Source: an uncultured Thermoanaerobaculia bacterium
GTDB lineage: Bacteria > Acidobacteriota > Thermoanaerobaculia > Multivoradales > Multivoraceae
NCBI GenBank assembly: GCA_951812325.1
Contig: OX638294.1
Coordinates: forward strand, 1,027,136 to 1,091,135
Direction of reading: 5' to 3'
DNA length: 64,000 bases
The translations under genes were made by a program, and so were the position numbers. Each line of letters starts with the position of its first letter. The stretch's first letter is position 1. Under the pieces are notes generated by a model. That model worked only from the letters and a program-made list of their open reading frames with translations, was not told the DNA's origin and searched no databases. Of the stretch, positions 17,536 through 26,400 are shown piece after piece.

Positions 17536-18639
17536 CTATTCGGCGCCCGTGCTCGCTCCGCTCAGTGCGTCCGCCTCGAGGACCCGGGCGCCGCGCAGCG
17601 TGCCGCCCATCGAGTAGTTGCCTTCATGGCAGGCGTACTCGTAGACGCGTTCGTCGCTTGCCTTCCAGAGGTACTCGCCGGTCCAGGGCGCGGTCCACAC
17701 GGTGTCGTCCTCGACGGTGAAGTTGTAGAGGACGTTCCCGTCGTGCTGCACGGTGAAGCGCTCGACGACATGGGTGTTCTCCGAGCCGCCCCGGAAGCCG
17801 CCGCGTCCAGGCCGGAAGTTCGTCGTGTCGACGACGAGGGTGTCGCCCTCCCACCGGCCGATCGAGTCGCCCAGCCACTTCGTGACCTCGGGGCCGGGAT
17901 GCTCGGAGTCGAGGCGCACGACACGGGCGTCGTGGATCATCTCGATCAGGATGACGACGTGGGTCTCGGTTTGCACGATCCTCTTGAAGTTGTTGTACAG
18001 GCTCGGGAAGGTGGGCGCCGCGCCGGTGAATCCGACGAGGCACCGCTCGCTCGTGGGCAGCGACTCGGGGCCGTCGTAGGGGCCGGGCCCGTCGTGATCG
18101 ACCCACCAGGCGGTGCCGTCGTTGGGGCGAAGCAAGCCAGCGAGGGTGGTCCGCAGCCGCTGCTGCGCCTCTTCGGTCATCGCCGGCATCCGGCCGTTCG
18201 GGGGATCGATGATGATCGAGGTCGGGATCTGGCCATCGACCCGGTAGGTGTCGGTGCCGCGGTCGATCCAGAACAGGTTGTAGCCACCGACGTTGCCGGC
18301 GCCGAACTCGTTGCCGCCGCCAGCGGTGTGCTCCAGTCCGACGACCTTGGCGCCTCCTTCGGGCGGCGCTTCGCGGTTCGCGTCCGAGCGCTGGACCGCG
18401 CCTTCCTGGATCGCGCGCTCTTCCTCGGCGATCTCCGCGGCTTCCTCGGGCGTCAGGTAGGCCCGTTCGCCGAGGTGCACCGGCCGCTCGAGCGGCGTCA
18501 GGGTCGCGGCGTCGAAGTTCCCGTTCAGGTTGGGACGACCGCTGGCGGTGCGCGGAAGGCCGTCGTCCTGAGCGGCCAGGGCCGGGACACCGACGAGAAC
18601 GAGTGCGGCTGCCGACAGCAGGCTTGTGAGTCGCTTCAT
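17536..18639 (-). CDS. Secreted protein of unknown function
   Basis: The 367 residues begin with a clear signal peptide (MKRLTSLLSAAALVLVGVPA ending ALA-QDD), then GLPRTASGRPNLNGNFDAAT, a sequence typical of a family of secreted hypothetical proteins common in Acidobacteriota and related soil or marine bacteria. Other recurrent segments are YNLFWIDRGTDTYRVDGQIP, LVGFTGAAPTFPSLYNNFKR and DTTNFRPGRGGFRGGSENTH. No catalytic motif is recognised. The ATG at 18639 is chosen for the GGAGG ten bases upstream; an extended upstream frame lacks such a site. Confidence 0.8.
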   Translation of the reverse strand: MKRLTSLLSAAALVLVGVPALAAQDDGLPRTASGRPNLNGNFDAATLTPLERPVHLGERAYLTPEEAAEIAEEERAIQEGAVQRSDANREAPPEGGAKVVGLEHTAGGGNEFGAGNVGGYNLFWIDRGTDTYRVDGQIPTSIIIDPPNGRMPAMTEEAQQRLRTTLAGLLRPNDGTAWWVDHDGPGPYDGPESLPTSERCLVGFTGAAPTFPSLYNNFKRIVQTETHVVILIEMIHDARVVRLDSEHPGPEVTKWLGDSIGRWEGDTLVVDTTNFRPGRGGFRGGSENTHVVERFTVQHDGNVLYNFTVEDDTVWTAPWTGEYLWKASDERVYEYACHEGNYSMGGTLRGARVLEADALSGASTGAE

Positions 18640-18762
18640 CTTTCGGGACCTCCGAAACGAGACTGAAATGGTGGCTCTAGTGTAACGCCACCTCGCTCCG
18701 TGGCGCCACCTGCGAAAGCGGACGCCACCCCGCAGGCGTGCCAAACACCCGCGTTCCGCGGT

Positions 18763-20124
18763 CTACTCGGCCGAAGTCCCGCCGGCCTCCGCGGCGCGCA
18801 GGACCCGGATGAAGTTGCCGCCCCAGATCTTCGCGATGTCCTCCTCGCTGTAGCCGCGCTCAAGCAGACCCACGGTGACTCCCGGAGCCTCGCTGGCATC
18901 GGCGAACCCCTCGACTCCGCCGCCGTGGTTGAAGTCCGAGCCGATGCCCACATGGTCGACACCGATCCGGTCGACGATGTAGTCGAGGTGATCGAGCATC
19001 GAGTCCACGCTGCCGGGGCCGAGGAGATCGCTGATCGCTTGCGTGAAGGCGGAGCGGGCGTCGAGATCGTCGATCTCCCAGTACAACTCGAACGGATAGA
19101 GGTAGTCCTCCAGGACGCCTGCTTCGCGCCGCGCCTCCCGAATCGCCTGGTCCAACGCCTGATCCACCGAGTCGAAGAGGTAACCCCGGAACGGGCACAG
19201 GTGGATCACGCCGCCGACCGCGCCGATACCGTCGATCTCCTCGTCGGTCAGGTTCCGGGTGGCCTCGGTGAGCTGCCGCACGTTGGAGTGGCTGGCAATG
19301 ACTGGCGCCGTCGAGGTCTCGAGCACCTGCAACACCGCGTCCCGCGACAACTGGGACACGTCGACCACGCCGCCAAGGGCATTGATCCGCTGGATCGCGG
19401 CGACACCCAGGTCGGACAGTCCCCCGTGCTCAGGCGGTTCGTGCGTCCCCGTCGCCGCGTCGAAGACCGGACGCGACGAGTCGGCGAAGTCGTTGTTTCC
19501 CAGGTGCGTGAGCGCGAACACCCGCGCTCCGGCAGCGTAGAAGTCGTCCAGAGCCGAGACGTCCGTACCGAGGATCATGCCGTTCTGGAAGCCGAGAACG
19601 AGGGCCACCTTGTCCTGCTCGTGGGCAGCGAGGATCTCATCGGCCGACCTGGCGACCACCAGGTTGTTCGCGGGGTCCGCCGCCAACTCGAAGACCGCCG
19701 CAACCTCCTCGTCCGCCCTGGCCCGCGCCGCGGCGTAGCCCTCCGCCGTCCTCGGTCCGGAGCCGACCGCGACAGCCATGACGACCGCATCGACGCCGCC
19801 CGCGTGAAGCTTGGCCGGCGCGACCTGGGACAGCCCGTCGTCGCCGACGTAGGGAGACGGCGCGCCGGAAAGTTCAATGTCCGCGTGGGCATCCAGAACC
19901 AGTACGCGCTCGTGAATGGCGCGTGCCTGTTCGAGCAGCTCCTCGGCCGACCGTCCCGCATCCGAGCCCTTCTCGCCAGACGGGCCAGCGCACGCCCACG
20001 CCGCCACCGCAACGACCGCCGCCGTCCTGCCTGCACGCAACCAGTTCCGCGCAGACGGACCCCCGCCGGAGGGCGGCATGAGGGAGGGCGTCACGACGTT
20101 TCTGCAGTCTCCAGTTCGCTTCAT
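18763..20124 (-). CDS. Membrane dipeptidase (renal dipeptidase, M19)
   Basis: Zinc-dependent dipeptidase of the amidohydrolase superfamily, 453 residues. The long N-terminus leads into a hydrophobic stretch ending AVAAWAC (possible lipobox Cys about residue 45). Family motifs: LVLDAHADIEL (metal-binding His and Asp), LALVLGFQNGMILG, VFALTHLGNNDFADSSRPVF, VIASHSNVRQLTEATRNLTD with metal His, and DHVGIGSDFNHGGGVEGFAD with the catalytic Asp near the C-terminus. GGGAGGA precedes the ATG at 20124. It is transcribed with, and 136 nt after, the oxidoreductase gene. Confidence 0.9.
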   Translation of the reverse strand: MKRTGDCRNVVTPSLMPPSGGGPSARNWLRAGRTAAVVAVAAWACAGPSGEKGSDAGRSAEELLEQARAIHERVLVLDAHADIELSGAPSPYVGDDGLSQVAPAKLHAGGVDAVVMAVAVGSGPRTAEGYAAARARADEEVAAVFELAADPANNLVVARSADEILAAHEQDKVALVLGFQNGMILGTDVSALDDFYAAGARVFALTHLGNNDFADSSRPVFDAATGTHEPPEHGGLSDLGVAAIQRINALGGVVDVSQLSRDAVLQVLETSTAPVIASHSNVRQLTEATRNLTDEEIDGIGAVGGVIHLCPFRGYLFDSVDQALDQAIREARREAGVLEDYLYPFELYWEIDDLDARSAFTQAISDLLGPGSVDSMLDHLDYIVDRIGVDHVGIGSDFNHGGGVEGFADASEAPGVTVGLLERGYSEEDIAKIWGGNFIRVLRAAEAGGTSAE

Positions 20125-20260
20125 TGATCGCGTCCTCCCGGGAAAGCGGCAAGCGGCGGAGCGGGCGGGGCCGGGACTCGAGTCGTTTGGCCCGCGGGCC
20201 GCTCCGCTCCCCGGCGGCCGACACGGCGGGCCTCGAGCAGTCGAGCCGCGACGCGCCCCG

Positions 20261-21277
20261 TCACGAGGCGACCCGCACGATTCGCGTGCCGACATTGCCG
20301 CCCGCCAGCAGGTCGACGAACGCCTCCGGCGCCTTCTCCAGGCCTTCGAAAACGTCCTGTTTCGGGACCAGTTTGCCGGCCTCGACCCACTCGCGCATCC
20401 GGCCCCAGGCCTCCGGATAGCGCTTGGCGTAGTCGAAGACCAGGAAGCCCTCCATGCGGACGCGGAAGTTGATCAACAGGCCCGGAACCCCGCGCGGCCC
20501 GGGCGCCGGATTCGAGGTGTCGTACTGCGAAACCACGCCGCAGCAGACGATCCGGCCACCGACCTTCATGCGCCGCAACGCGCCGCCAAGGACCTCGCCT
20601 CCCGTGTTGTCGAAGTAGATGTCGATGCGCTCGGGCAACGCCTCCTTGAACTCGAGCCGGAAGTTGGGGCTCTTGTAGTCCACGGCAGCGTCGAAGCCGA
20701 GCTCCTCCGTGAGCAGGCGGCACTTCGCCTCGCCGCCGGCAACGCCGACGACCCGGCAGCCGGCGATCTTCGCCATCTGGCCCACAAGGTGCCCGACCGA
20801 ACCGGCGGCCGCCGAGACCAGGACCGTCTGACCCTCCCTCGGCTCGCCGACGTCGAACAGCCCGAAGTAGGCGGTCAGCCCGTTCGTGCCGTAGACGCCA
20901 AGATGATGGGCCGGGTCGCCGCCGCTGCCGCCCCGCTCGTCGACGATCCGCACCTTCGCCGCCTGATGGACCGAGTAGTCCTGCCAACCGGCCGGGCAGA
21001 CGACCAGCGAACCGACCGGCGCCCCGCCGTCGTTCGACGCCTCGACCCGGGCCACGGCCGTGCCGCCCATCACCATTCCGGCGCGCGGCGCTCCCGCGTA
21101 GCTCGCGCTGCCCTGGAGTCCGGCCCGCTGGCCGGCCCCGATCGTGATCGCCAGCGTGCGGCACAACACTTCCCCGTCGCCCGGCACGGGCGCCTCCACC
21201 GTGCGCAGCGCGTAGTTGCCCGGCTCGAGCCGGCCCTTGGGCAGCGAGTCGATGATGATCTGGCGGTTCTCGGTCAT
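20261..21277 (-). CDS. NADP-dependent oxidoreductase, MDR superfamily (CurA/leukotriene B4 dehydrogenase-like)
   Basis: Zinc-independent medium-chain reductase that typically reduces enone or alkenal double bonds with NADPH. The 338 residues start MTENRQIIIDSLPKGRLEPG. The Rossmann signature SAAAGSVGHLVGQMAKIAGC, VVGVAGGEAKCRLLTEELGF, NTGGEVLGGALRRMKVGGRI and the C-terminal GLEKAPEAFVDLLAGGNVGT are diagnostic of this subgroup. The ATG at 21277 is chosen over an open frame extending to 22021 because the family N-terminus begins here. The start codon lies inside the 25-bp sequence repeated at 29925. Confidence 0.9.
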   Translation of the reverse strand: MTENRQIIIDSLPKGRLEPGNYALRTVEAPVPGDGEVLCRTLAITIGAGQRAGLQGSASYAGAPRAGMVMGGTAVARVEASNDGGAPVGSLVVCPAGWQDYSVHQAAKVRIVDERGGSGGDPAHHLGVYGTNGLTAYFGLFDVGEPREGQTVLVSAAAGSVGHLVGQMAKIAGCRVVGVAGGEAKCRLLTEELGFDAAVDYKSPNFRLEFKEALPERIDIYFDNTGGEVLGGALRRMKVGGRIVCCGVVSQYDTSNPAPGPRGVPGLLINFRVRMEGFLVFDYAKRYPEAWGRMREWVEAGKLVPKQDVFEGLEKAPEAFVDLLAGGNVGTRIVRVAS

Positions 21278-21291
21278 GGTCGGCTCCCGGG
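21267..21291. repeat. 25-bp direct repeat, left copy
   Basis: A 25-base sequence beginning ttctcggtcatggtc and ending ggctcccggg is identical to 29925-29949, 8658 bp away in the same orientation. It covers the initiation region of the oxidoreductase gene. The two copies bound the accessory segment that carries the giant helicase-nuclease. Confidence 0.9.
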
Positions 21292-21361
21292 TCGTGGAAC
21301 GGTCTGCAACCCTATCGCTCGGCGCCCCGGTCCAGCCCGAAGTGCTGTCCAGGAGACAACA

Positions 21362-21421
21362 AGCGTGGAGTACAGGCGGCAAAGAGGCTTCGATCCCCGT
21401 CGGTTCAGGGCTGACTTCCGG
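21362..21421. repeat. Dispersed ~60-bp repeat, copy 2
   Basis: Starts agcgtggag and contains aaagaggcttcgatcc and cggttc; similar to 16900-16961. It sits just inside the left 25-bp repeat and upstream of the gene at 21444. Confidence 0.55.
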
Positions 21422-21443
21422 AGGTGAGTACACTCGCTCCCAA

Positions 21444-22211
21444 ATGAGCTGGGCGCCACTCGTGTTCGCAGCAGCCCGGAAAGCGGACCGGGACCCGGAA
21501 GGCTTCGCGGGCTGCCTGTTCACAGGGCTGGCCTTCCTGTGGATTTTTCTCTGCACTGAGGTCGCGCGGCGGCTTCTCCCGGACGATTGGGACGAGGTTT
21601 GGGGTGTAGTTGGAGGCTTCGTGCTCGCCTTCGCGTCGCCGCTCGCACTGGCGGCCTTGTGGTACTTCTGGGACACACTGAAAAGCCAAGGGTCCGACTT
21701 GCAGCACCGGACTCGTCGGGAGACGGTCGCTGCGAAGCCAGACGCAACGAAGAGTGGGGGCTTCAGCCCCGTTGATGCCCGAGCGATCGAGCCGATGTTC
21801 GAGGTCGCCGCGAAGCCCGAGACAACGGGGAGTGGGGGCTTCAGAGCAAGAACCCGCTCTCCGCCAAAGGCAAGCGAGGTGGTCGAAGACCTTCCCGGCC
21901 AGGCCAACCGAATGGGTTTCAGGCCAGCGAAGTCCGGAAACGGGTTCACCCGTTCCCTCAAGATCGATGGATGGTGGACGAATTGCTGGGTAGGAAGGAC
22001 GCAAGGTGTTCTACGCGCCACGGTCTTCGCCCCTTCGAGGAACGGTGTTCAGGTGCAGAAAACTCCCTTGATGGAGCGCAATTGCGACAGCGAGAGAGAG
22101 GCCTTCGCGTGGCTTCAAGATGCTGAGAAGAGCGGCGAGATCCGACGGGAAGCCCTTCGCGCACTCCGCCGGTCCAGGACGCCTGAAAATGACGACGACA
22201 TCCCGTTCTGA
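21444..22211 (+). CDS. Membrane protein of unknown function with an internal repeat insertion
   Basis: Not recognised. The 255 residues have two N-terminal membrane helices (GCLFTGLAFLWIFLCTEVAR and VGGFVLAFASPLALAALWYF), then a repetitive middle with VAAKPDATKSGGFS and VAAKPETTGSGGFR 26 residues apart, and a soluble C-terminal part (WTNCWVGRTQGVLRATVFAP, SEREAFAWLQDAEKSGEIRR) ending in acidic DDDIPF. The middle is encoded by palindromic, repeat-like DNA and may be an in-frame insertion. Codon usage is less GC-biased than in the flanking operons. ATG 21444 is the first after the repeat; no strong ribosome-binding site decides it. Confidence 0.5.
   Translation: MSWAPLVFAAARKADRDPEGFAGCLFTGLAFLWIFLCTEVARRLLPDDWDEVWGVVGGFVLAFASPLALAALWYFWDTLKSQGSDLQHRTRRETVAAKPDATKSGGFSPVDARAIEPMFEVAAKPETTGSGGFRARTRSPPKASEVVEDLPGQANRMGFRPAKSGNGFTRSLKIDGWWTNCWVGRTQGVLRATVFAPSRNGVQVQKTPLMERNCDSEREAFAWLQDAEKSGEIRREALRALRRSRTPENDDDIPF
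21726..21844. repeat. 78-bp in-frame direct duplication containing a GGGGCTTCAGCCCC palindrome
   Basis: The units starting gtcgctgcgaagcc at 21726 and gtcgccgcgaagcc at 21804 share about 40 bases including gagtgggggcttcag. The first copy completes the palindrome GGGGCT-TC-AGCCCC. Such GGGCTxxAGCCC units are common dispersed intergenic repeats, here lying inside an open reading frame. Confidence 0.75.
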
Positions 22212-22369
22212 CCTACCCACCAGCGGGCGGGACCACTGCTGTCTTACGAGCTCTCAAGCCATCGCAAGTGGTTTGTTTCGAAGAGAGGAAAACCCGTGGA
22301 CTGCCGGCCCGGCCGGAAACTGTTCAGTCCGCCGCCGCTGCTTTGCGCGAAGTGCCAAGAAGGCTCTCG

Positions 22370-22837
22370 ATGGCGCACGTCGGGCCTTGTTCGACCGAGG
22401 AGCTAGTGACACATCTGTACGAGGGAAGAATGTTGAAGCCTCTGACTAACAAAGAGCGCAAGGTTCTGATTGCCAATCGAAGGTACCGTAGAACCAAGGA
22501 TGGCCGGCATCTACAGAGATTACGTATGCCCGTGGAGTTGTGGTATCTGGCGCAAGACTCGCTCGTCGAAAAGGGCTACGCAAACTGGACCGAGCCACCC
22601 GACTTCGCTGACGCTCGACCTGGCGAGCACTCCGATGTCCTCGAGCCGGGCCTGATTAGCTCGACGGGCTTGGGCCGGGCGGCACTGAGCGCGAACACGC
22701 TTCCGAAGAGAGTTGGGCGAGCGATCACTAAGGCCGCGCCTCGTGTGCTTTGGCTGGTTGTCTCTACTTTGATTGGCGCAGCGGGGGGCTCAGTCGTCAC
22801 GGTCTACGTCACGCGGCTGCTATCGGACTCCATTTGA
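22370..22837 (+). CDS. Hypothetical protein with C-terminal membrane anchor
   Basis: Not recognised. From the ATG at 22370 the frame gives 155 residues: a charged N-terminal part (HLYEGRMLKPLTNKERKVLI, RRYRRTKDGRHLQRLRMPVE) and a single C-terminal hydrophobic helix (VLWLVVSTLIGAAGGSVVTV) followed by YVTRLL. That is the layout of a tail-anchored protein. The base composition is lower in GC than the core genes nearby, as expected for the accessory segment. The start is uncertain; the frame is open from 22268. No homologue is recognised, so coding status is only moderately supported. Confidence 0.45.
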   Translation: MAHVGPCSTEELVTHLYEGRMLKPLTNKERKVLIANRRYRRTKDGRHLQRLRMPVELWYLAQDSLVEKGYANWTEPPDFADARPGEHSDVLEPGLISSTGLGRAALSANTLPKRVGRAITKAAPRVLWLVVSTLIGAAGGSVVTVYVTRLLSDSI

Positions 22838-22884
22838 CATTCGGGACTAGATACACCTTAGCTCTGCCTCGAAACTGTCGGAAG

Positions 22885-23052
22885 AACCGGGACCACCTCA
22901 CTGGCTTGCGCTTCCTCAAGATCGCCGCCCGGATGCGTGTCACCCACCGCCGCATCTGGATCCACATGTCAAACGCCTTCCCCTGGCAGGACGACTTCGC
23001 TCAGGCCCTCGCAAACCTCCAACGAAAACCGCTCTACCACCCGGCGTCCTAA
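22885..23052 (+). pseudogene. C-terminal remnant of an IS1380-family transposase
   Basis: The translated end LRFLKIAARMRVTHRRIWIH then MSNAFPWQDDFAQALANLQ has the form of IS1380-family C-termini (LLKIGARVR, then a strand with alternating basic residues, then S/A-x-P-(F/Y/W)-Q). Only about 50 residues survive and no catalytic DDE residues are present. Upstream sequence in this frame does not look like transposase. It marks past insertion-sequence activity next to the giant helicase gene. Confidence 0.55.
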
Positions 23053-23457
23053 GCACGGCACGATCCAGCACGATCCCGACCCCACAACATGGCGCCTCGC
23101 ATCGACTCCATGGGCTGAGTGCGCCCGAAGACCGCCCAAAGGCCCGTTGCAAGCCTCTGCAACGCCTCAATGCGAAACTTCCAACCCTAAGAAGCGACCG
23201 CGAGACCTAGCGGCCTGGGCCGCTACACTCCGCCCAGCATTTGACAGCCCGAGCACCGCGATCAGAGGCTTTCCCAGCCAAAACTGCACCCTGACGACGT
23301 TTCGGTGAAGTATGCGGGCTAGCAGCCCCGTGGCAAGGGACCGCGTCGCACCGAGAGCGGAAGGCCGCATGATGTCGTTCCGGTTCCGCGTTGAGTGGGA
23401 TCTCGTGGCCGATCGCCTGATCGCCTGTGGCTTGAACAGTCGAGGTCCTGTTCTCAG
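23053..23457. other. Spacer with no supported gene
   Basis: About 405 nt between the transposase remnant and the 3' end of the helicase-nuclease gene. Several short frames exist on both strands, but none has recognisable protein character. Confidence 0.5.
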
Positions 23458-26400
23458 CTACTCGTCGCCGGTCTCGTTGACCTGCCGGTTGACCCACGCG
23501 TTCCGCGGAGCTTCTTCTGACCGCGCCGGATTCGTTGGCGGCTTCGGGACCTCCTCGGCCAAGGCGGCTTCGACGTACGCGTAGGGGCGTTCCAGAACGT
23601 CGAGGAGGGTCTTCCTGACGTTCCTTACGAGCCGCTTCAGCCCGAACTCTGTGATCACCGCGCGAAGGTGTTCGTCTGAACCCCGATCGAGCTCGTCCTG
23701 GCGATCGCGACGCACAAGACGGGCGACCAGCTGCAGTTCGCTCGGCGGAAGATCGCGGAACTTGCGAGACCCGAGTCTACGGGCAACGACAGGACTTGCG
23801 GCCACTGGTCTCACGATGTGACGAACAAGCTCGCCCTCACCCCATTCGTCTTCCGTCACCAGCCGTCCTTGCTGCAGGGCACGGCGGAGCTCCCGGTTCA
23901 GGCTGATCTTCAATTGACGGCCCAGCTTCTTCAAGCCGCAGCCGTGCAGATAGATGCGATAGGCGCGCTCGACCAGTACTGGCCCTTCGGTCTCGATGAT
24001 CCGGCACAGCCCGTCGACTACCTGGTCGGCCTGGGCATCTCTCGGATCCGGTCCGGCCTTGCCACTGAACTCCCTGTACTCAGACAGCGGTCCTTTCAGA
24101 GCTTTCGATTCCGTGAAATCAACGTCCTCCGACTCTCCGGCAGGCTGGTCGCCCTCCTCCTGCGGAGAGCTCTCCTCCTCCAGAGATTGCTGCTCAAGAC
24201 GGCCTTCTTCCAGGACTTCGCGGAGTGCCTTGTCGATCGTAGCCAGGGATCCGGCCTTGTCGATCCACCAGTCGGTGGACCAAATGCGAAGAATCTTCCA
24301 GCCCAGGCCCTCGAGCACTTCCTGACGGATCTTGTCCCTTTCGCGAGCGAAGGCTGAGCTGTGGTACGTGGCGCCGTCGCACTCGATGCCGGCGAGATAG
24401 CGCCCGGGGGCATCGGGATGGACGACGCCAAGGTCGATGCGGTAGGCCGACGCGCCCACCTGGGGATGGACTTCCCAGTCTCTTGACTGGAGTTCGCGTG
24501 CGACTGCCTCCTCGAACGGCGAGTCGAAGTCGCCTCGGTATCCGTGTGACGGCGCACTGAGCGTTCCCTTCTCCGCGTAGACCAGGAAATCGCGCAGGTC
24601 GGCGACCGCCCGTGCCCGAGTGCGGGACGGATCAATCTTGTCTGGATGCAATGTGGAGAACACGATCAACTCGTACCGTGCTCTTGTGAGGGCGACGTTG
24701 AGGCGTCGTTCGCCTCCCTGCCGGTTCAGCGGACCGAAGTTCATCGTCACATGTCCGGTGCGGTCCGGGCCGTACGTGACGCTGAAGAGGATCACGTCTC
24801 GTTCGTCGCCCTGCACGGTCTCAAGGTTCTTGACGAACACCGGTTCTGATCTTTCGGGCGCGAACGCAGCCTCCATTTCGGGGTGTTTCCGGCGTGCGTC
24901 GTCCAGGAGGTTCTCGATCAACGTCTGTTGCGCTGAATTGAATGTGACGACGCCGATCGACCGGTCGGGGATCCCTGAGTCGCTGTTCGTCGTCCGGCGG
25001 ACGATCTCTTTGACGATCGCTCGCGCTTCTCCCTCATTCGTGCGAGCGCCGCCTCGTGCATAGAACGCGGATTCGCCACTTGGGCGCTCAAGCCGAACGG
25101 CAGGGGCATCCACCTGCGGAGACGGGAACGTGACGAGTTCGTTGTCGTAGTATCGGTCATTCGAAAAGGCAATCAGGCTCTCGTGGCGCGATCTGTAGTG
25201 AAGACTCAGCGTTCTGGAGGGGATGCCCGCGGCCAACATCTGCTCGAGGATGCTCTCGAGATCGCCCTCCATCTCGATGTCGCCGTCGGGATCGTCGTCC
25301 GAACGGTTGAAGAAGTTGCTTGGCGGCATCTGTTTGGGGTCCCCGACGACGATCACCTGCTTGCCGCGTGCGATCGATCCCACGGCATCCCAGACCGTGA
25401 TCTGGGAGGCTTCGTCGAAGATGACGACATCGAAGAGATCCTGATTGGCGGGAAGGTACTGCGCCACCGAAAGGGGGGACATCATGAAACAGGGGGTCAA
25501 TCGAGTCAGCGCGTTGGGCGCCTCCTTGAGCAGCCTTCTCACTGGCATGTGCCGCTTCTGCTTCCATAGCTCTTTCTGGACGACGGCCAGTTGCGGGCTC
25601 TCTGTCACCTGTTCAGACTTGGTCGAGCTGCCGCAGGTCTTTGCGACGATGTACCGTGAAGTGAGTCGTAGGTATTCGGCGTCAAGTCGGCGGAACTCGC
25701 CGATCGTGTGTTCATGTTCGGGCCTCGAGAAGGTTCGCAGCACATCGTCCTCCTCAAAGAGGGCCTTCGACCACCAAGCGCAATAGGACGCCTCAAAGGT
25801 ATCTCCTATCTTGGCTGGTAGAACGCGCCCTTCCTCGACTGCTTCGACCAGCGGCTGGAGGTCGGCGTCGACCGCCTCGCAGCGGCGCTTCCGCCATTGG
25901 CACCAGGCGTGGAGTTCCTCATGACGAGCCTCGATCCTTTCGGCAGTGGTCCGAAGCTCTTCAAGCGCATGGTCCACATCGGCGAAATGCTCACGTACGG
26001 TCGCGCCCGCCGCCTCCTCGAATGCGTCTATCGAGTCCTTCAGTCCGTCGAGGGCCCGGAGATAGTCGGTTGCGGCGCGGCCCACGCTTCCGTCCGGGGC
26101 CAGCAGATCGTTACCGGCGAAGAGCAGGCGCCGGACCTTGGCCCGGAGGTCGACCAGTTGCTGCGTACCGTCTGTCAGTTTCGCAACCGCGCTCCGGACT
26201 CGCTGGCCGAGAACGCGAAGCGATGCGGCTGCGGCTACGGGCGTCGCATGCGCGGACCAGCCCTTGAGTCCTGAGAGCTGCGGGTCCAACCGATCGATTG
26301 CCTCGCCCTCCTTGCGGATCACGGTCAGGAGCGGTGCATCGGTCGGCGGATCCGGAGTGCCCCTGGCGCCCTTGTTTCGCAGTTCCTTCACGATCTGTCG

